Source: Acanthochromis polyacanthus | Lineage: Eukaryota > Chordata > Actinopteri > Pomacentridae | Direction: 5' to 3' | NCBI RefSeq assembly: GCF_021347895.1 | Contig: NC_067129.1 | Span: 32,277,690 to 32,341,689, forward strand | Length of the DNA: 64,000 nt | Shown here: piece by piece, positions 36,836 to 47,403 of the stretch | How the letters are laid out: every line of letters starts with the position of its first letter | Position numbering within the stretch: the stretch's first letter is position 1 | Notes under the pieces: generated by a model | Seen by the model: the letters and a program-made list of their open reading frames with translations, nothing else | Told to the model about the DNA's origin: nothing | Databases searched by the model: none | Program-made: the position numbers and the translations under genes

Positions 36836-37012
36836 TCACGAGGCAGGAGGGGAGCCAAGGCGGGAGGGGAGCCAAGGCGGGGAACCAGAGAGGGACATGA
36901 TGCAGGAGGGAGCCAAGGCGGAGAGCCAGATGGGGGCACGAACAGGAGGGAGCCAAGGCGGGGAACCAGAGAGGGACATGATGCAGGAGGGAGCCAAGGC
37001 GGGGAGACAGAG
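36836..37012 (+). repeat. GGAGCCAAGGCGG minisatellite
   Basis: Units of about 30-60 bp contain GGAGGGAGCCAAGGCGGG and GAGAGGGACATGATGCA. It ends where the hAT relic begins (target duplication 37015-37022). The sequence right of the hAT relic (44284 onward, GGCAGGCAGGGCAGGAGGG) looks like a continuation of the same GC-rich tract. Confidence 0.8.
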
Positions 37013-37836
37013 AGGGTTGAGGTAGTGATGGGACAAATGAACCGAGGCATTGAGGCGTGTCTCGAGTAAAAGTGGGCGTGTCAGATGAAGCTTTGCTTCG
37101 AGGCTCAGGTCGCTTCCGAAAAAGTCACATGACCGATGACAAACGAGGCCTCGGTTTGTGCAGATCACGTGATTGGTTCGTTCAACGTATCGCTGTCCCA
37201 TAAAAACGTTTCGAATCTCGAGCCACACTGTGGGTGTTGTTGGCGTTTGTGGAGAGAGGAGTGCGAGCAAGTTGTAGGGAGAGTCAGAGCAAGTTGTAGA
37301 GAGAAAGCGATTTGTAGAGAGGTGTAGTCAGAGCGAGTTATAGTTAGTATTATTCAGTAAGTATTATTAGTATTATTCGGTGTGAAATACAATAGCAGTA
37401 GCTGGAGGAGTAGGAGAAGTGTAGGAAGAGCAGCAGTTTAGATTATTCCCCCACTGCAGTGCTTTGATGTGAGACATTATATATATTTTCTTTTACACTG
37501 GTTTGTGGGTTGTGTAAAATTATGGGTGTTTGTGTATCAGTTTTACCATTTGTAAACGTCACTCCTGTATTTGGTGTCTGCACCTTCTATCACCTTCTTC
37601 AGTCACATGTGAACTAGACACTACTTTGACACGTATATGTAAAGAAGCCACTGGGAGCTACAGTTCTACAGCAGGGCCTGCAAAGCATGTGTTAGTTTCT
37701 GTGTTACCCATTCTGACAGACAACATGTGTAAGTGAAATATGTACAAAAGCTTTATGAATTATTAATAAAATGAGCTGTAAACTATACACTGGTGTTGGG
37801 TAATGATTAATTCATGTGATGGTGCATATATATATA

Positions 37837-39463
37837 CAGTGCCTTGTGAAAGTATTCGGCCCCCTTGAACTTTTCAACCTTTCGCCACATTTCAGACTTC
37901 AAACATAAAGATATAAAATTTTAATTTTTTGTCAAGAATCAACAACAATTGGGACACAATCGTGAAGTGGAATGAAATTTATTGGATATTTTAAACTTTT
38001 TTAACAAATAAAAAACTGAAAAGTGGGGTATGCAATATTATTCGGCCCCTTTACTTTCAGTGCAGCAAACTCACTCCAGAAGTTCAGTGAGGATCTCTGA
38101 AAGATCCAATGTTGTCCTAAATGACTGATGATGATAAATAGAATCCACCTGTGTGTAATCAAGTCTCTGTATAAATGCACCTGCTCTGTGATAGTCTCAG
38201 GGTTCTGTTTAAAGTGCAGAGAGCATCATGAAGACCAAGGAACACACCAGCCAGGTCCGAGATACTGTTGTGGAGAAGTTTAAAGCCGGATTTGGATACA
38301 AAAAGATTTCCCAAGCTTTAAACATCTCAAGGAGCACTGTGCAAGCAATCATATTGAAATGGAAGGAGTATCAGACCACTGCAAATCTACCAAGACCCGG
38401 CCGTCCCTCTAAACTTTCACCTCCAACAAGGAGAAGACTGATCAGAGATGCAGCCAAGAGGCCCATGATCACTCTGGATGAACTGCAGAGATCTACAGCT
38501 GAGGTGGGAGAGTCTGTCCATAGGACAACAATCAGTCGTACACTGCACAAATCTGGCCTTTATGGAAGAGTGGCAAGAAGAAAGCCATTTCTCAAAGATA
38601 TCCATAAAAAGTCTTGTTTGAAGTTTGCCACAAGCCACCTGGGAGACACACCAAACATGTGGAAGAAGGTGCTCTGGTCAGATGAAACCAAAATCAAACT
38701 TTTTGGCCACAATGCAAAACGATATGTTTGGCGTAAAAGCAACACAGCTCATCACCCTGAACACACCATCCCCACTGTCAAACATGGTGGTGGCAGCCTC
38801 ATGGTTTGGGCCTGCTTTTCTTCGGCAGGGACAGGGAAGATGGTTAAAATTGATGGGAAGATGAATGGAGCCAAATACAGGAGCATTCTGGAAGAAAACC
38901 TGTTGGAGTCTGCAAACGACCTGAGACTGGGACGGAGATTTATCTTCCAACAGGACAATGATCCAAAACATAAAGCCAAATCTACAATGGAATGGTTCAC
39001 AAATAAACGTATCCAGGTGTTAGAATGGCCAATTCAAAGTCCAGACCTGAATCCAATCGAGAATCTGTGGGCAGAGCTGAAGACTGCTGTTCACAAACGC
39101 TCTCCATCCAACCTCACTGAGCTCGAGCTGTTTTGCAAGGAAGAATGGGCAAGAATTTCAGTCTCTGGATGTGCAAAACTGATAGAGACATACCCCAAGC
39201 GACTTGCAGCTGTAATTGCAGCAAAAGGTGGCGCTACAAAGTATTAATGCAAGGGGGCCCAATAATATTGCACGCCCCACTTTTCAGGTTTTTATTTGTT
39301 AAAAAAGTTTAAAATATCCAATAAATTTCGATCCACTTCACGATTGTGTCCCATTTGTTGTTGATTCTTGACAAAAAATTAAAATTTTATATCTTTATGT
39401 TTGAAGCCTGAAATGTGGCGAAAGGTTGAAAAGTTCAAGGGGGCCGAATACTTTCACAAGGCA

Positions 39464-39466
<3 letters not shown>
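37837..39466 (+). mobile_element. Tc1 element, CAGTGCCTTGTGAAAG family, copy 2 (apparently intact)
   Basis: The 1630-bp element lies between TA dinucleotides (37835-37836 and 39467-39468) inside TA-rich repeats. The two terminal inverted repeats are about 210 bp and nearly identical, with only a handful of differences by eye. The transposase gene between them is uninterrupted. It inserted into the hAT relic, so it is younger than that element. Confidence 0.95.
38228..39247 (+). CDS. Tc1-type transposase, complete open frame
   Basis: A 339-residue cut-and-paste transposase that binds the flanking inverted repeats and acts at TA sites. The N-terminal half (about 1-120) has two helix-turn-helix regions with a GRPSKLS hook between them. 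The catalytic DD34E triad is D152 (WSDETK), D243 (QQDNDPKH) and E278 (NPIENLWAEL), with the usual KHGGGS glycine motif at 185-190. It ends TKY like other Tc1 proteins, with no stop or frameshift. The ATG at 38228 lies 391 bp inside the element, normal for the group. Possible substitutions away from the antisense copy at 14423-15440 (for example IQSPDLN here, SQSPDLN there) could affect activity. Confidence 0.94.
   Translation: MKTKEHTSQVRDTVVEKFKAGFGYKKISQALNISRSTVQAIILKWKEYQTTANLPRPGRPSKLSPPTRRRLIRDAAKRPMITLDELQRSTAEVGESVHRTTISRTLHKSGLYGRVARRKPFLKDIHKKSCLKFATSHLGDTPNMWKKVLWSDETKIKLFGHNAKRYVWRKSNTAHHPEHTIPTVKHGGGSLMVWACFSSAGTGKMVKIDGKMNGAKYRSILEENLLESANDLRLGRRFIFQQDNDPKHKAKSTMEWFTNKRIQVLEWPIQSPDLNPIENLWAELKTAVHKRSPSNLTELELFCKEEWARISVSGCAKLIETYPKRLAAVIAAKGGATKY

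Positions 39467-39514
<48 letters not shown>
39467..39514. repeat. (TA)n microsatellite
   Basis: An uninterrupted TA run directly follows the Tc1 element. A shorter TATATATA precedes the element at 37827-37836, so the element inserted into, or seeded, a TA tract. Confidence 0.95.
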
Positions 39515-39516
<2 letters not shown>

Positions 39517-39525
39517 CCAGTATCG

Positions 39526-39955
39526 GCTTCAAAAGTCATTCCAGTGATGAAAATGTTGCACAATGCAGTCATCAACAAGACGCAGACAATGACTTCCACC
39601 ATTTCAAGGCAGCTTGGTGACAACCTGATAAGAAGTCTCAGGGAACACATAAGCTGCCTGGAATCAGCAGGTGCCCTGACAATGGCAACCAAGGTTCAAG
39701 AAACTTGAATTCCAAAGTCTGGCAAAAGCAGATGAAGCTGTAAACCGACTTAAAGATGAATGTCAGTGTTAATAACCCTGGCCTACTGGAAGATGCACAA
39801 AACCCAGACCGTCACCTTTATACAATAGCGCTTACATGGCTATGTTCCCAGCTTCATCAGTGCCCTGTGAAAGGGTATTTTCCAAGGTGGGTGAACTGTT
39901 ATGTAAAAGAAGAAACTGCCTGAATCCAGGCACAATGGAAAAACTTTGTTTTTAA
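39526..39955 (+). pseudogene. hAT transposase C-terminal relic
   Basis: Frames read ASKVIPVMKMLHNAV, then LTMAT. After stops and shifts they read VPCERVFSKVGELLCKRRN, then LNPGTMEKLCF and TAA. The (S/C)ERVFSK...RN.L.P...E.L.F pattern is the hAT dimerisation domain at the C-terminus of hAT transposases and ZBED-like proteins. Multiple in-frame stops around 39705-39790 make it dead. It matches the hAT termini at 37023 and 44275 in orientation and position. Confidence 0.8.
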
Positions 39956-41033
39956 ATAAAAACAAACTCTTGAGATGTTTTCATTGTTATTTTAATTAAG
40001 AGCTCTGTATCTCTGTTGGTTTCCATGTACTTACACATGCATATACTATAGAATGTCGATCCTCAGGGCCAGTGACCCCCTGATTAACTTACTCAGCTGT
40101 CAGGGAATCACCGGACCAGCTCTCCATCCTTCGGGTCCGGTTCTACTGCCCCCTGAGATCTTACTCAGAGGGATGCTGCAGAACTGTTAAGCTGGTTGAC
40201 GAGGAAAATTCGCCTAGCTGTCTCACTGCCTTCATCCAGATGCCTATCCCTGCTTCCTCTGATAATTAATTTAACCGAGTAGCCACTTCGGTATAGTTAA
40301 ATTTAACCACCAGACACACCTGTTAACGACAGCTTTTCCTCTCATAGATCTTGCACTTGTTAAGTTGCTAGGTTAATTCAGAGGTTATGGACATATAGAC
40401 AACCTCTAGGATATGTTTATACAGGGCCAACCTGGCCCCATGACTAGGTAACCTTTCAGAACCTCTACTATTGTTATGCACGCTGTAATCTGACTTACTA
40501 CATCCAGAGCTAGATGTATAAGTATTCATTCAGGGATAAAAATAGCACTTGCAATTTGTTGTCTTTAATTGCAGAATAATGCTTTATTAATATAGTTTTA
40601 GCAGGGCAAAAGCATAGCCAATAAATCATCAGACAGTTAATCAAACATCACTATTCTTTCAATTGTTTAACACGACTCATTAGTGGAACTATGCTTTCAT
40701 AAAAGAGAAGTAATATTCACCCAGATTACATAATTTGGAGGGAGAGCAGTCACGGTGTGGCCATACCCGGCTGCTCACCTGAGACCCGCCGGGGCCCAGG
40801 GGGAAGTGGACGGGGGTCCGACCAGATTTAGATCTGCATATATCCATTTTTGTTGTTTGGTCCAGTATTCCTCACATGGAAAATAGAGTTCAGTAATGTT
40901 CCTTCAGACAGCATTATTTCCAGATCACAGTTCAGTAATCCTCCAACACTGCAGGAAACGCAGTACTTTGGTCCATAATTCCAATAGAACAGTTATTCCT
41001 TTGCAGATCATGTTGAATTCCCTGTCCGAGTTA
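39956..41033. other. Unassigned sequence inside the hAT relic, left part
   Basis: No gene seen. The tract at 40736-40830 is GC-rich (GACCCGCCGGGGCCCAGG). Together with 42670-43555 it may be one inserted element, because the Tc1 element at 41034 splits it. I could not find TG...CA ends or a target duplication to prove an LTR. Confidence 0.4.
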
Positions 41034-42669
41034 CAGTGCATCCAGAAAGTATTCACAGCGTTTCACTTTTTCCACATTTTGTTATGTTACAGCCTTATTC
41101 CAAATCGGATTCAATTATTTTTTTCCCTTAAAATTCTACACATAACACCCCATAATGACAAAATGAAAAAAGTTTTTTTGAGAGTCTTGCAAATTTATTA
41201 AAAATAAAAAACAAAGAAATTACATGTACATAAGTATTCACAGCCTTTGCCATGAAGCTCTAAATTGAGCTCATGTGCATCCTGTTTCCACTGATCATCC
41301 TTGAGACGCTTCTACTGCTTAATTGGAGTCCACCTGTGGCAAATTCAGTTGATTGGACATGATTTGGAAAGGCACACACCTGTCTATATAAGGTTCCACA
41401 GTTGGCAGTGCATGTCAGAGCATAAACCAAGCATGAAGTCAAAGGAATTGTCTGTAGACCTCCGAAACAGGATTGTGACGAGGCACAAGTCTGGGGAAGG
41501 GTACAAAAAAATTTCTGCTGCTTTGAAGGTCCCAATGAGCACGGTGGCCTCCATCATCCGTAAATGGAAGACATTTGGAACCACCAGGACTCTTCCTAGA
41601 GCCGGCCGGCCATCTAAACTGAGCAATCGGGGGAGAAGGGCCTTAGTCAGAGAGGTGACTAAGAACCCCATGGTCACTTTGTCAGAGCTCCAGCGTTCCT
41701 CTGTGGAGAGAGGAGAACCTTCCAGAAGGACAACCATCTCTGCAGCAATCCACAAATCAGGCCTGTTTGGTAGAGTGGCCAGACGGAAGCCACTTCTTAG
41801 TAAAAGGCACATGGCAGCCCGCCTGGAGTTTGCCAAAAGGCACCTGAAGGACTCTCAGACCATCAGCAAAAAAATTCTCTGGTCTGATGAGACAAAGATT
41901 GAACTCTTTGGTGTGAATGCTAGGCGTTTTGTTTGGAGGAAACCAGGCACTGCTCATCACCAGGCCAATACCATCCCTACAGTGAAGCATGGTGGCGGTA
42001 GCATCATGCTGTGGGGATGTTTTTCAGCAGCAGGAACTGGGAAACTAGTCAAGATAGAGGGGAAGATGAATGCAGCAATGTACAGAGACATCCTGGATGA
42101 AAACCTGCTCCAGAGCGCTCTTGACCTCAAACTGGGGCGGCGGTTCATCTTTCAGCAGGACAACGACCCTAAGCACACAGCCAAGATAGCAAAGAAGTGG
42201 CTTCAGGTCAACTCTGTGAATGTCCTTGAGTGGCCCAGCCAGAGCCCGGACTTGAATCCAATTGAGCATCTCTGGAGAGATCTGAAAATGGCTGTGCACC
42301 GGCGCTCCCCATCCAACTTGATGGAGCTTGAGAGGTGTTGCAAAGAGGAATGGGCAAAACTGCCCAAAGATAGGTGTGCCAAGCTTGTGGCATCATATTC
42401 AAAAAGACTTGAGGCTGTAATTGCTGCCACAGGTGCATCAACAAAGTATTAAGCAAAGGCTGTGAATACTTATGTACATGTGGTCTCTTAGTTTTTTATT
42501 TTTAATAAATTTTCAAGAATCTCAAAAAAACTTTTTTCATGTTGTCATTATGGGGTGTTGTGTGTAGAATTTTAAGGGAAAAAATGAATTGAATCCGATT
42601 TGGTATAAGACTGTAACATAACAAAATGTGGAAAAGGTAACGCACTGTGAATACTTTCCGGATGCACTG
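41034..42669 (+). mobile_element. Tc1 element, CAGTGCATCCAGAAAG family (apparently intact)
   Basis: The 1636-bp element has TA on both sides (41032-41033 and 42670-42671). Terminal inverted repeats of about 220 bp start CAGTGCATCCAGAAAGTATT and CAGTGCATCCGGAAAGTATT, with roughly 20 differences by eye. It encloses an open transposase gene and sits inside the hAT relic. Confidence 0.94.
41433..42452 (+). CDS. Tc1-type transposase, complete open frame
   Basis: A 339-residue DDE transposase. The chosen start (MKSKELSVDL at 41433) matches the start of related Tc1 proteins; the frame stays open upstream to 41301 and another Met lies at 41412. The DNA-binding region at about 1-120 includes LPRAGRPSKLS. 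The catalytic residues are D152 (WSDETKIELF), D243 (QQDNDPKH) and E278 ([11 protein letters not shown]), with KHGGGS at 185-190. It ends STKY plus TAA. No frameshift or stop. It belongs to a different Tc1 family from the 38228 gene but shares the exact domain spacing. Confidence 0.94.
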   Translation: MKSKELSVDLRNRIVTRHKSGEGYKKISAALKVPMSTVASIIRKWKTFGTTRTLPRAGRPSKLSNRGRRALVREVTKNPMVTLSELQRSSVERGEPSRRTTISAAIHKSGLFGRVARRKPLLSKRHMAARLEFAKRHLKDSQTISKKILWSDETKIELFGVNARRFVWRKPGTAHHQANTIPTVKHGGGSIMLWGCFSAAGTGKLVKIEGKMNAAMYRDILDENLLQSALDLKLGRRFIFQQDNDPKHTAKIAKKWLQVNSVNVLEWPSQSPDLNPIEHLWRDLKMAVHRRSPSNLMELERCCKEEWAKLPKDRCAKLVASYSKRLEAVIAATGASTKY

Positions 42670-43557
42670 TACGTGGTAATCATCCCCTGTGCTCAGACTG
42701 ATGTCTGGATTGCACCCAGGCAGATACCCGCAACAATCTCCCAACTTGCGTCTCGATCAGATGCAATTTATAGTTTACTGAACCTTATGCATATGCCATG
42801 ACTCCATGATCTCATACTAAATTAACTTGAGCAATAACTTCATCTCTACCCCCTCCCAACTCACACACTTGCCCCATACACTGACCGCATGATCACCTCC
42901 ACTTTTAAGGAACTGAAACTATCTGCTTTGGACTGTCCAGACAGCCCATCTTGCCCCCCTGATCTCTCCTGTCTGCAACTCAGCACAGGCTCCTGATCAG
43001 GAAATGGAAAAGCGGATGTCAGCCTCTAACTGTCGCTGGCATCCCATTGTGCAATCTTTTGGACAATGTGTACAGACTTATTAAAAAAACCCAATCTATT
43101 TTGAGTTTAGCAATCTTTACGGTGAACATTTGACCCTAGTTCACTTAACTCGTGACTTCTCACCTCAATACAAAGTTAAAACCCTCTTATCTTAACAGTA
43201 GTCAAATCAAAACTCTTAAAAGCATTCCCATTTCATAAAGCATAAGTTCCTCTTTTTACTCAAATCTATCAAACACATCAGCTTTCACAGTGAGCTGCTG
43301 TTCTGACTTCTACACAGTTTCAACATTAAAGAATGTAAGAAATAGACACTTGGTTAGATCAAACTCATTCATTAGGTTATGGCATAATCTGATCCTAAAT
43401 CACAGGTTATAATATCACAATGTTCCCTTATTTAGCTGTTGTTCTGTCAGAGTCTCCCCTTTGTGGCTGATTCTGGGATCTCATATCTCCATGCTTCACA
43501 ACAAGAAGCATCCATTATTTATTGTTTCTGCACATAAAAGTCATTCCTACATTTCAG
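42670..43557. other. Unassigned sequence inside the hAT relic, right part
   Basis: No gene or terminal repeats recognised. Probably the continuation of 39956-41033 across the Tc1 insertion. Confidence 0.4.
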
Positions 43558-44112
43558 TAGCCTAGCCGCGCTAGACAACCCACGGCAACGAATTTAATTC
43601 TCTGCCAGGGTGGGTCTAGTTACCCTCCATAAGGCTCGAGGTTGGATGCTCCTAAAACTTGCAGGACGAATCACCATGAAGTGTAGAGTCAGAAGGCGGG
43701 CGTAACTAAGTGACGACAGAGGCGCGACGATTCTGACAGAAACAACCGGAAACAACTACCCTAGCCGCGCTAGACAACCCACGGCAACGAATTAATTCTC
43801 TGCCAGGGTCGACAACAAAAACGACAACAGTCGTTGAGCTCTATTAGCACCGACTCTGAATAATCTTTCTGTTAACATGTCTGTAATATACTTGAGCTTC
43901 ACCCATTGACTGTATAAATAAGTCTTCACCGAACTCCCGCATCCTCTGATTTCCGGTGCTCCAGGAGCCTATTCGTTGCGCTGATTGGTTGTATACCTAC
44001 CCAATTGCTGCAGAGTGATTTGATAGACAACCTTTTAGCCCGCCTCCCTCCCTGTCGAGCGTGCCTAGACCCTTGTGTCTTCAGAGCATGGGTCTAGCAC
44101 AGCTAGGCTAAC
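43558..44112. mobile_element. Small inverted-repeat element with AGCCTAGC termini
   Basis: The left end AGCCTAGCCGCGCTAGAC is mirrored at the right by GTCTAGCACAGCTAGGCT. A second copy of the left end plus about 50 following bases (CCTAGCCGCGCTAGACAACC) occurs internally at about 43761-43810. No transposase. The target duplication was not resolved. Confidence 0.65.
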
Positions 44113-44283
44113 ATTTCAGCTCAGGTCATGGTACTTTGGCAATGCTGGTAATGTCAGTTTGTCCTGTAGATGGCAGTATTCACTGTTTCATTGAGGCCTC
44201 AAGAAGTGAACCTTTTGGTGAAGCAATGGGCTGGAAAGCCTCAGTGATTCATGGGGCTTCATTTGACCATCACTAGGTCAAGG

Positions 44284-47200
44284 TTCGGCAGGCAGGGCAG
44301 GAGGGAGTCCGGGCAGCTGGATCTTCTAGACGGGAAGAGAACAGAGACAATGTTAGCTTTGCCCTTTTCCAAGACACAGAGAGAACCAGTGTGGTTAGAG
44401 AGAAACTGACGGTGTGGTCGAGTTTGACAATCTGGCAGGGTGTGGAAGGATCAGCCGGTCTTTATTGCAGTCGGTGTAATCAGTGGTGTGAGCAGCAGCT
44501 GTCCGGACGCCGGGGAGGCAGCTAATCACCTGAGTGGAGGCAGCCGTGTGGCTGCACTCCACCCGGTGCAGCGCTGAGGACAGAAGAGAACAGAAGAAAG
44601 GGAGAGAGGAGCACGAGAGGGAGAGAAAGGAGGGAGACAGATGGGAAAAAGGGTTTTTTGGGATGCCAGGTAGGATGGGGGAGGAGGAGGCCCTGACAGA
44701 TTCACTTAATATATTTAGGTTGACTTTAATCAATTGCTCTTGTATGTTACGTTGATTGCTGTTGTCTTTGTATCTTTTCAAACAAGTGTGGTTTGTTTTT
44801 ATCACATTATTATGAATTTTGGTTGGATATATGTATATATATTCGATTTTCTGAAATACTTACTAGTGTGAGTTTCAAAGTACTTACCTTCAACATGTTT
44901 TCTATTCACTACAGTCTGTGTTGTTACTTACTGTGCATACTCACCTTTTGAATCCGACTCCCGACATGATGGGCTGCATTCTTACTCTGTCCCGTCCTCC
45001 CTCAGCAGAACAGCCTGGAACCTGTAAAACAAAAAAAGAGAAACAGGAGCAATTGCTTACCTGTATAATTTCCAGCTGGACATGGACCCTGACCTCTGAC
45101 CTTAAGTCCCACTAGTCATTTCTCGAAACATAGCCTTTATCCTCATGTTCGTTTATGTCCTTTTACATCTTTCACAGGGACACAATAGGGAACAAACGCA
45201 GCCGATGTGCCCATGCTGAGGCTTCACCCAGCCTACCCCTTACTGGACCTATCCAGAACCCAAACCTTGACCCTACCTAACCCTAACTAACCCGAAAAAA
45301 TTATCGCAAACCCTCACACTACCTAACGCTAACCCTAACCCCACGTAACCCTAACCTTAACTCTTACCCTTCCCAACCCTAAGCCGACCTATCCTTAACC
45401 CTAACCCGACCAATCCCTAACCCTAACCCAAACCCTTATATTTGCAAAAAAATTACCAACATTTGCCAAAACTAAACAACAAACACACTGGCTGGGATTG
45501 ATTGTGGAAAAGCAATAAAAGGGAAAGCTTACAAAGGGAATTAATTTTTTACAGGCACCATACATCACAGAAAAACATCTTTTTACTCCCAATATCTAGC
45601 ATGTCCAATGACCAAGATGGACAAAGCAGTTGGAGTTTAGAATTGATAACTACATTTACTATAAACAGTCCGCTGTATTACTGCAGCACTGAAGGACAAT
45701 GGACACTGACTCATGGACCATAATAATGCTGGTAACCATGGAAACTATGCACTAAGAGAGTGATAGCTGCAGCCTAAAACAGTCCCCAAGATAAAAGTTA
45801 AAGTATAAGTTAAATGTTTGGAGTTTTGTGAATGAAACAAAAATAAAAATCTGTACTCTGACTAAAACAAAATCAACATTAGATGCTTCGTACATTTAAA
45901 TTCTAAAGTAAACTTTTCTCACTTACTTTGTTTATTCTCGTCAAACTTTGCCTCCATTTGTCCTCATGGCGAGGTATGTTATTTCCCTCTGGATGAAGAC
46001 TTCTAAAAACGTCTCTGGGAGTCATTAATCATGTCAACACTGCAGTAAACTCCATCTTTACTTTATATTTCAAGGTACAATTCGAAGGCTGTTGATTTAA
46101 GTAAAAAAAAACAAAGAAAACTAAAACTGAACTTTGTATTTGTTCTTTTTCAAAGACAAGTTCAAAAACTTGTACAAAGTAGAAAAGGAGAGTTAACAAT
46201 ACATCAGTCACATGAACAAACTGTCGTGAGGTAAACATGCAGTGTAGTTGAGCTAGCTGCTCTGCTGGAGATGTAGATCCTTAAAACAACACCAACGCCA
46301 CATCCAAATAATGTTACAGATCACTATGTATGCTCGTTTTTGCTTGCTGTTTAGTTTCGTCTTCAGTCTCCTTGCTATTTCATTTGTTCTCGCTATCTAC
46401 TTCTGCGTTTGCTCGTTGTTTATTTTGATCTTCAACTGCTGATTATTCTCGTTGTCTGCTTCTCTGGCTCACAATTGCTTTATACTTGACTTTTTGCTCA
46501 CTTTTTACTTGTGACTTCAGAGTCTATTTTCATTTTCACATGCTGTTTACTTTGGCTGTTGCATGCTGTTTACTTTTATTATTGCTTATTATCTAACATA
46601 GTATCATCTATTAGGATTTTCCAAAAAGTTTTGAACTCTTCTGGATTTCACATCTAATGTCCACATCCATAAAAATGTATGAGAATTGTGCAGTAACAAA
46701 GATAATAAACAAAGTTATGAGGAAAAGTTGAACTGCTACTAAACTTTTCAAATGATGAGGTGTGTTATTGTTGTTCTGGAAATGTTGTTTTCAGTTTGGT
46801 GAAACACTCTGAGGTGTCACAAATAGAAATCCCCACGTCTGACCTCGTCCCCTGATGACTCATTTAGATGCATTAAATATTCATTAAAGCTTGAGGAGAT
46901 GATGTGTTCCTCTGTAGAGACAAAGTTTAACAAGCACAAACAAGTCCAAAGTAAATGGAAGAAGCTTTAGCATCTGTCTTGAAAACTTTGCTTACATGAT
47001 AAAGGTGTCTGTTAACCCAGAACATGGAGGAAAAATCCAAAGATGTTCTGAAAGGGTTGTATCTAGACTCAAATCATAATATTTCTCTACATCTAAACCA
47101 CATTGTTTTGGTGACTAAACTTGTCAGGCACGTGGTTAGTTAATGCTGTGAAGGGACTGGTTTTTGAAAATTCAGTCACCACAAATCTAAGTAAACAATG

Positions 47201-47363
47201 AGCAAAAATGAAAAACTTGGAGAACTGGATTTTCACTGATGAATGTCCACTCTACTTATTTGTGACACCCAACAGCCAAAATGACCACATCTATACCAGG
47301 GATTAAAGCAAAAATTTTTCATCTGACAGAAAATTTTCTTCTGGTCAAAATTATTGGCCACTA
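44284..47363. other. Gene-free region with degenerate telomere-like repeats
   Basis: The G/A-rich stretch at 44284-44700 resembles the minisatellite left of the hAT relic. Degenerate CCCTAA units lie at 45225-45440. No host gene supported; open frames at 44395-44805 and 46029-46238 have no family signature. Confidence 0.55.
45225..45440 (+). repeat. Degenerate (CCCTAA)n interstitial telomere-like repeat
   Basis: Many CCTAACCCTAA-type words are mixed with variants such as ACCTAACGCTAACCC and ACCCGACC. The opposite-strand form (GGTTAGGGTTAGGG) occurs at 48895-48932. Both are short and degenerate, so they are interstitial blocks and not a chromosome end. Confidence 0.85.
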
Positions 47364-47369
47364 TTAACC

Positions 47370-47402
47370 TTTATGCGGTATTCGTTTTGAATACCGCATA
47401 AA
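47370..47402. other. Perfect 14-bp hairpin at the piggyBac-like end
   Basis: TTTATGCGGTATTC (47370-47383), a GTTTT loop, then the exact complement GAATACCGCATAAA (47389-47402). A palindrome just inside a TTAA-flanked end may be a transposase-binding structure. Confidence 0.85.
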
Positions 47403-47403
47403 A

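Larger units (their letters stand above)
37023..44275 (+). mobile_element. hAT element relic, 7.25 kb with nested insertions
   Basis: The left end TAGTGATGGGACAAATGAA and the reverse complement of the right end (TAGTGATGGTCAAATGAAG) are terminal inverted repeats. Imperfect 8-bp target duplications flank them: GGTTGAGG at 37015-37022 and GGTCAAGG at 44276-44283 (six of eight match). Internal content includes a hAT transposase tail at 39526-39955, two complete Tc1 elements and a small inverted-repeat element at 43558-44112. Removing the Tc1 insertions leaves about 4 kb. Confidence 0.75.

Noticed and set aside
36187..36900. 237-codon G/P/R/S-rich collagen-like frame
   Set aside because: Produced by a GC-rich minisatellite; no signal peptide, no Gly-X-Y periodicity, no exon structure.
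45225..45440. Possible chromosome end because of CCCTAA repeats
   Set aside because: Units are degenerate and short, and coding and repeat sequence continues on both sides.
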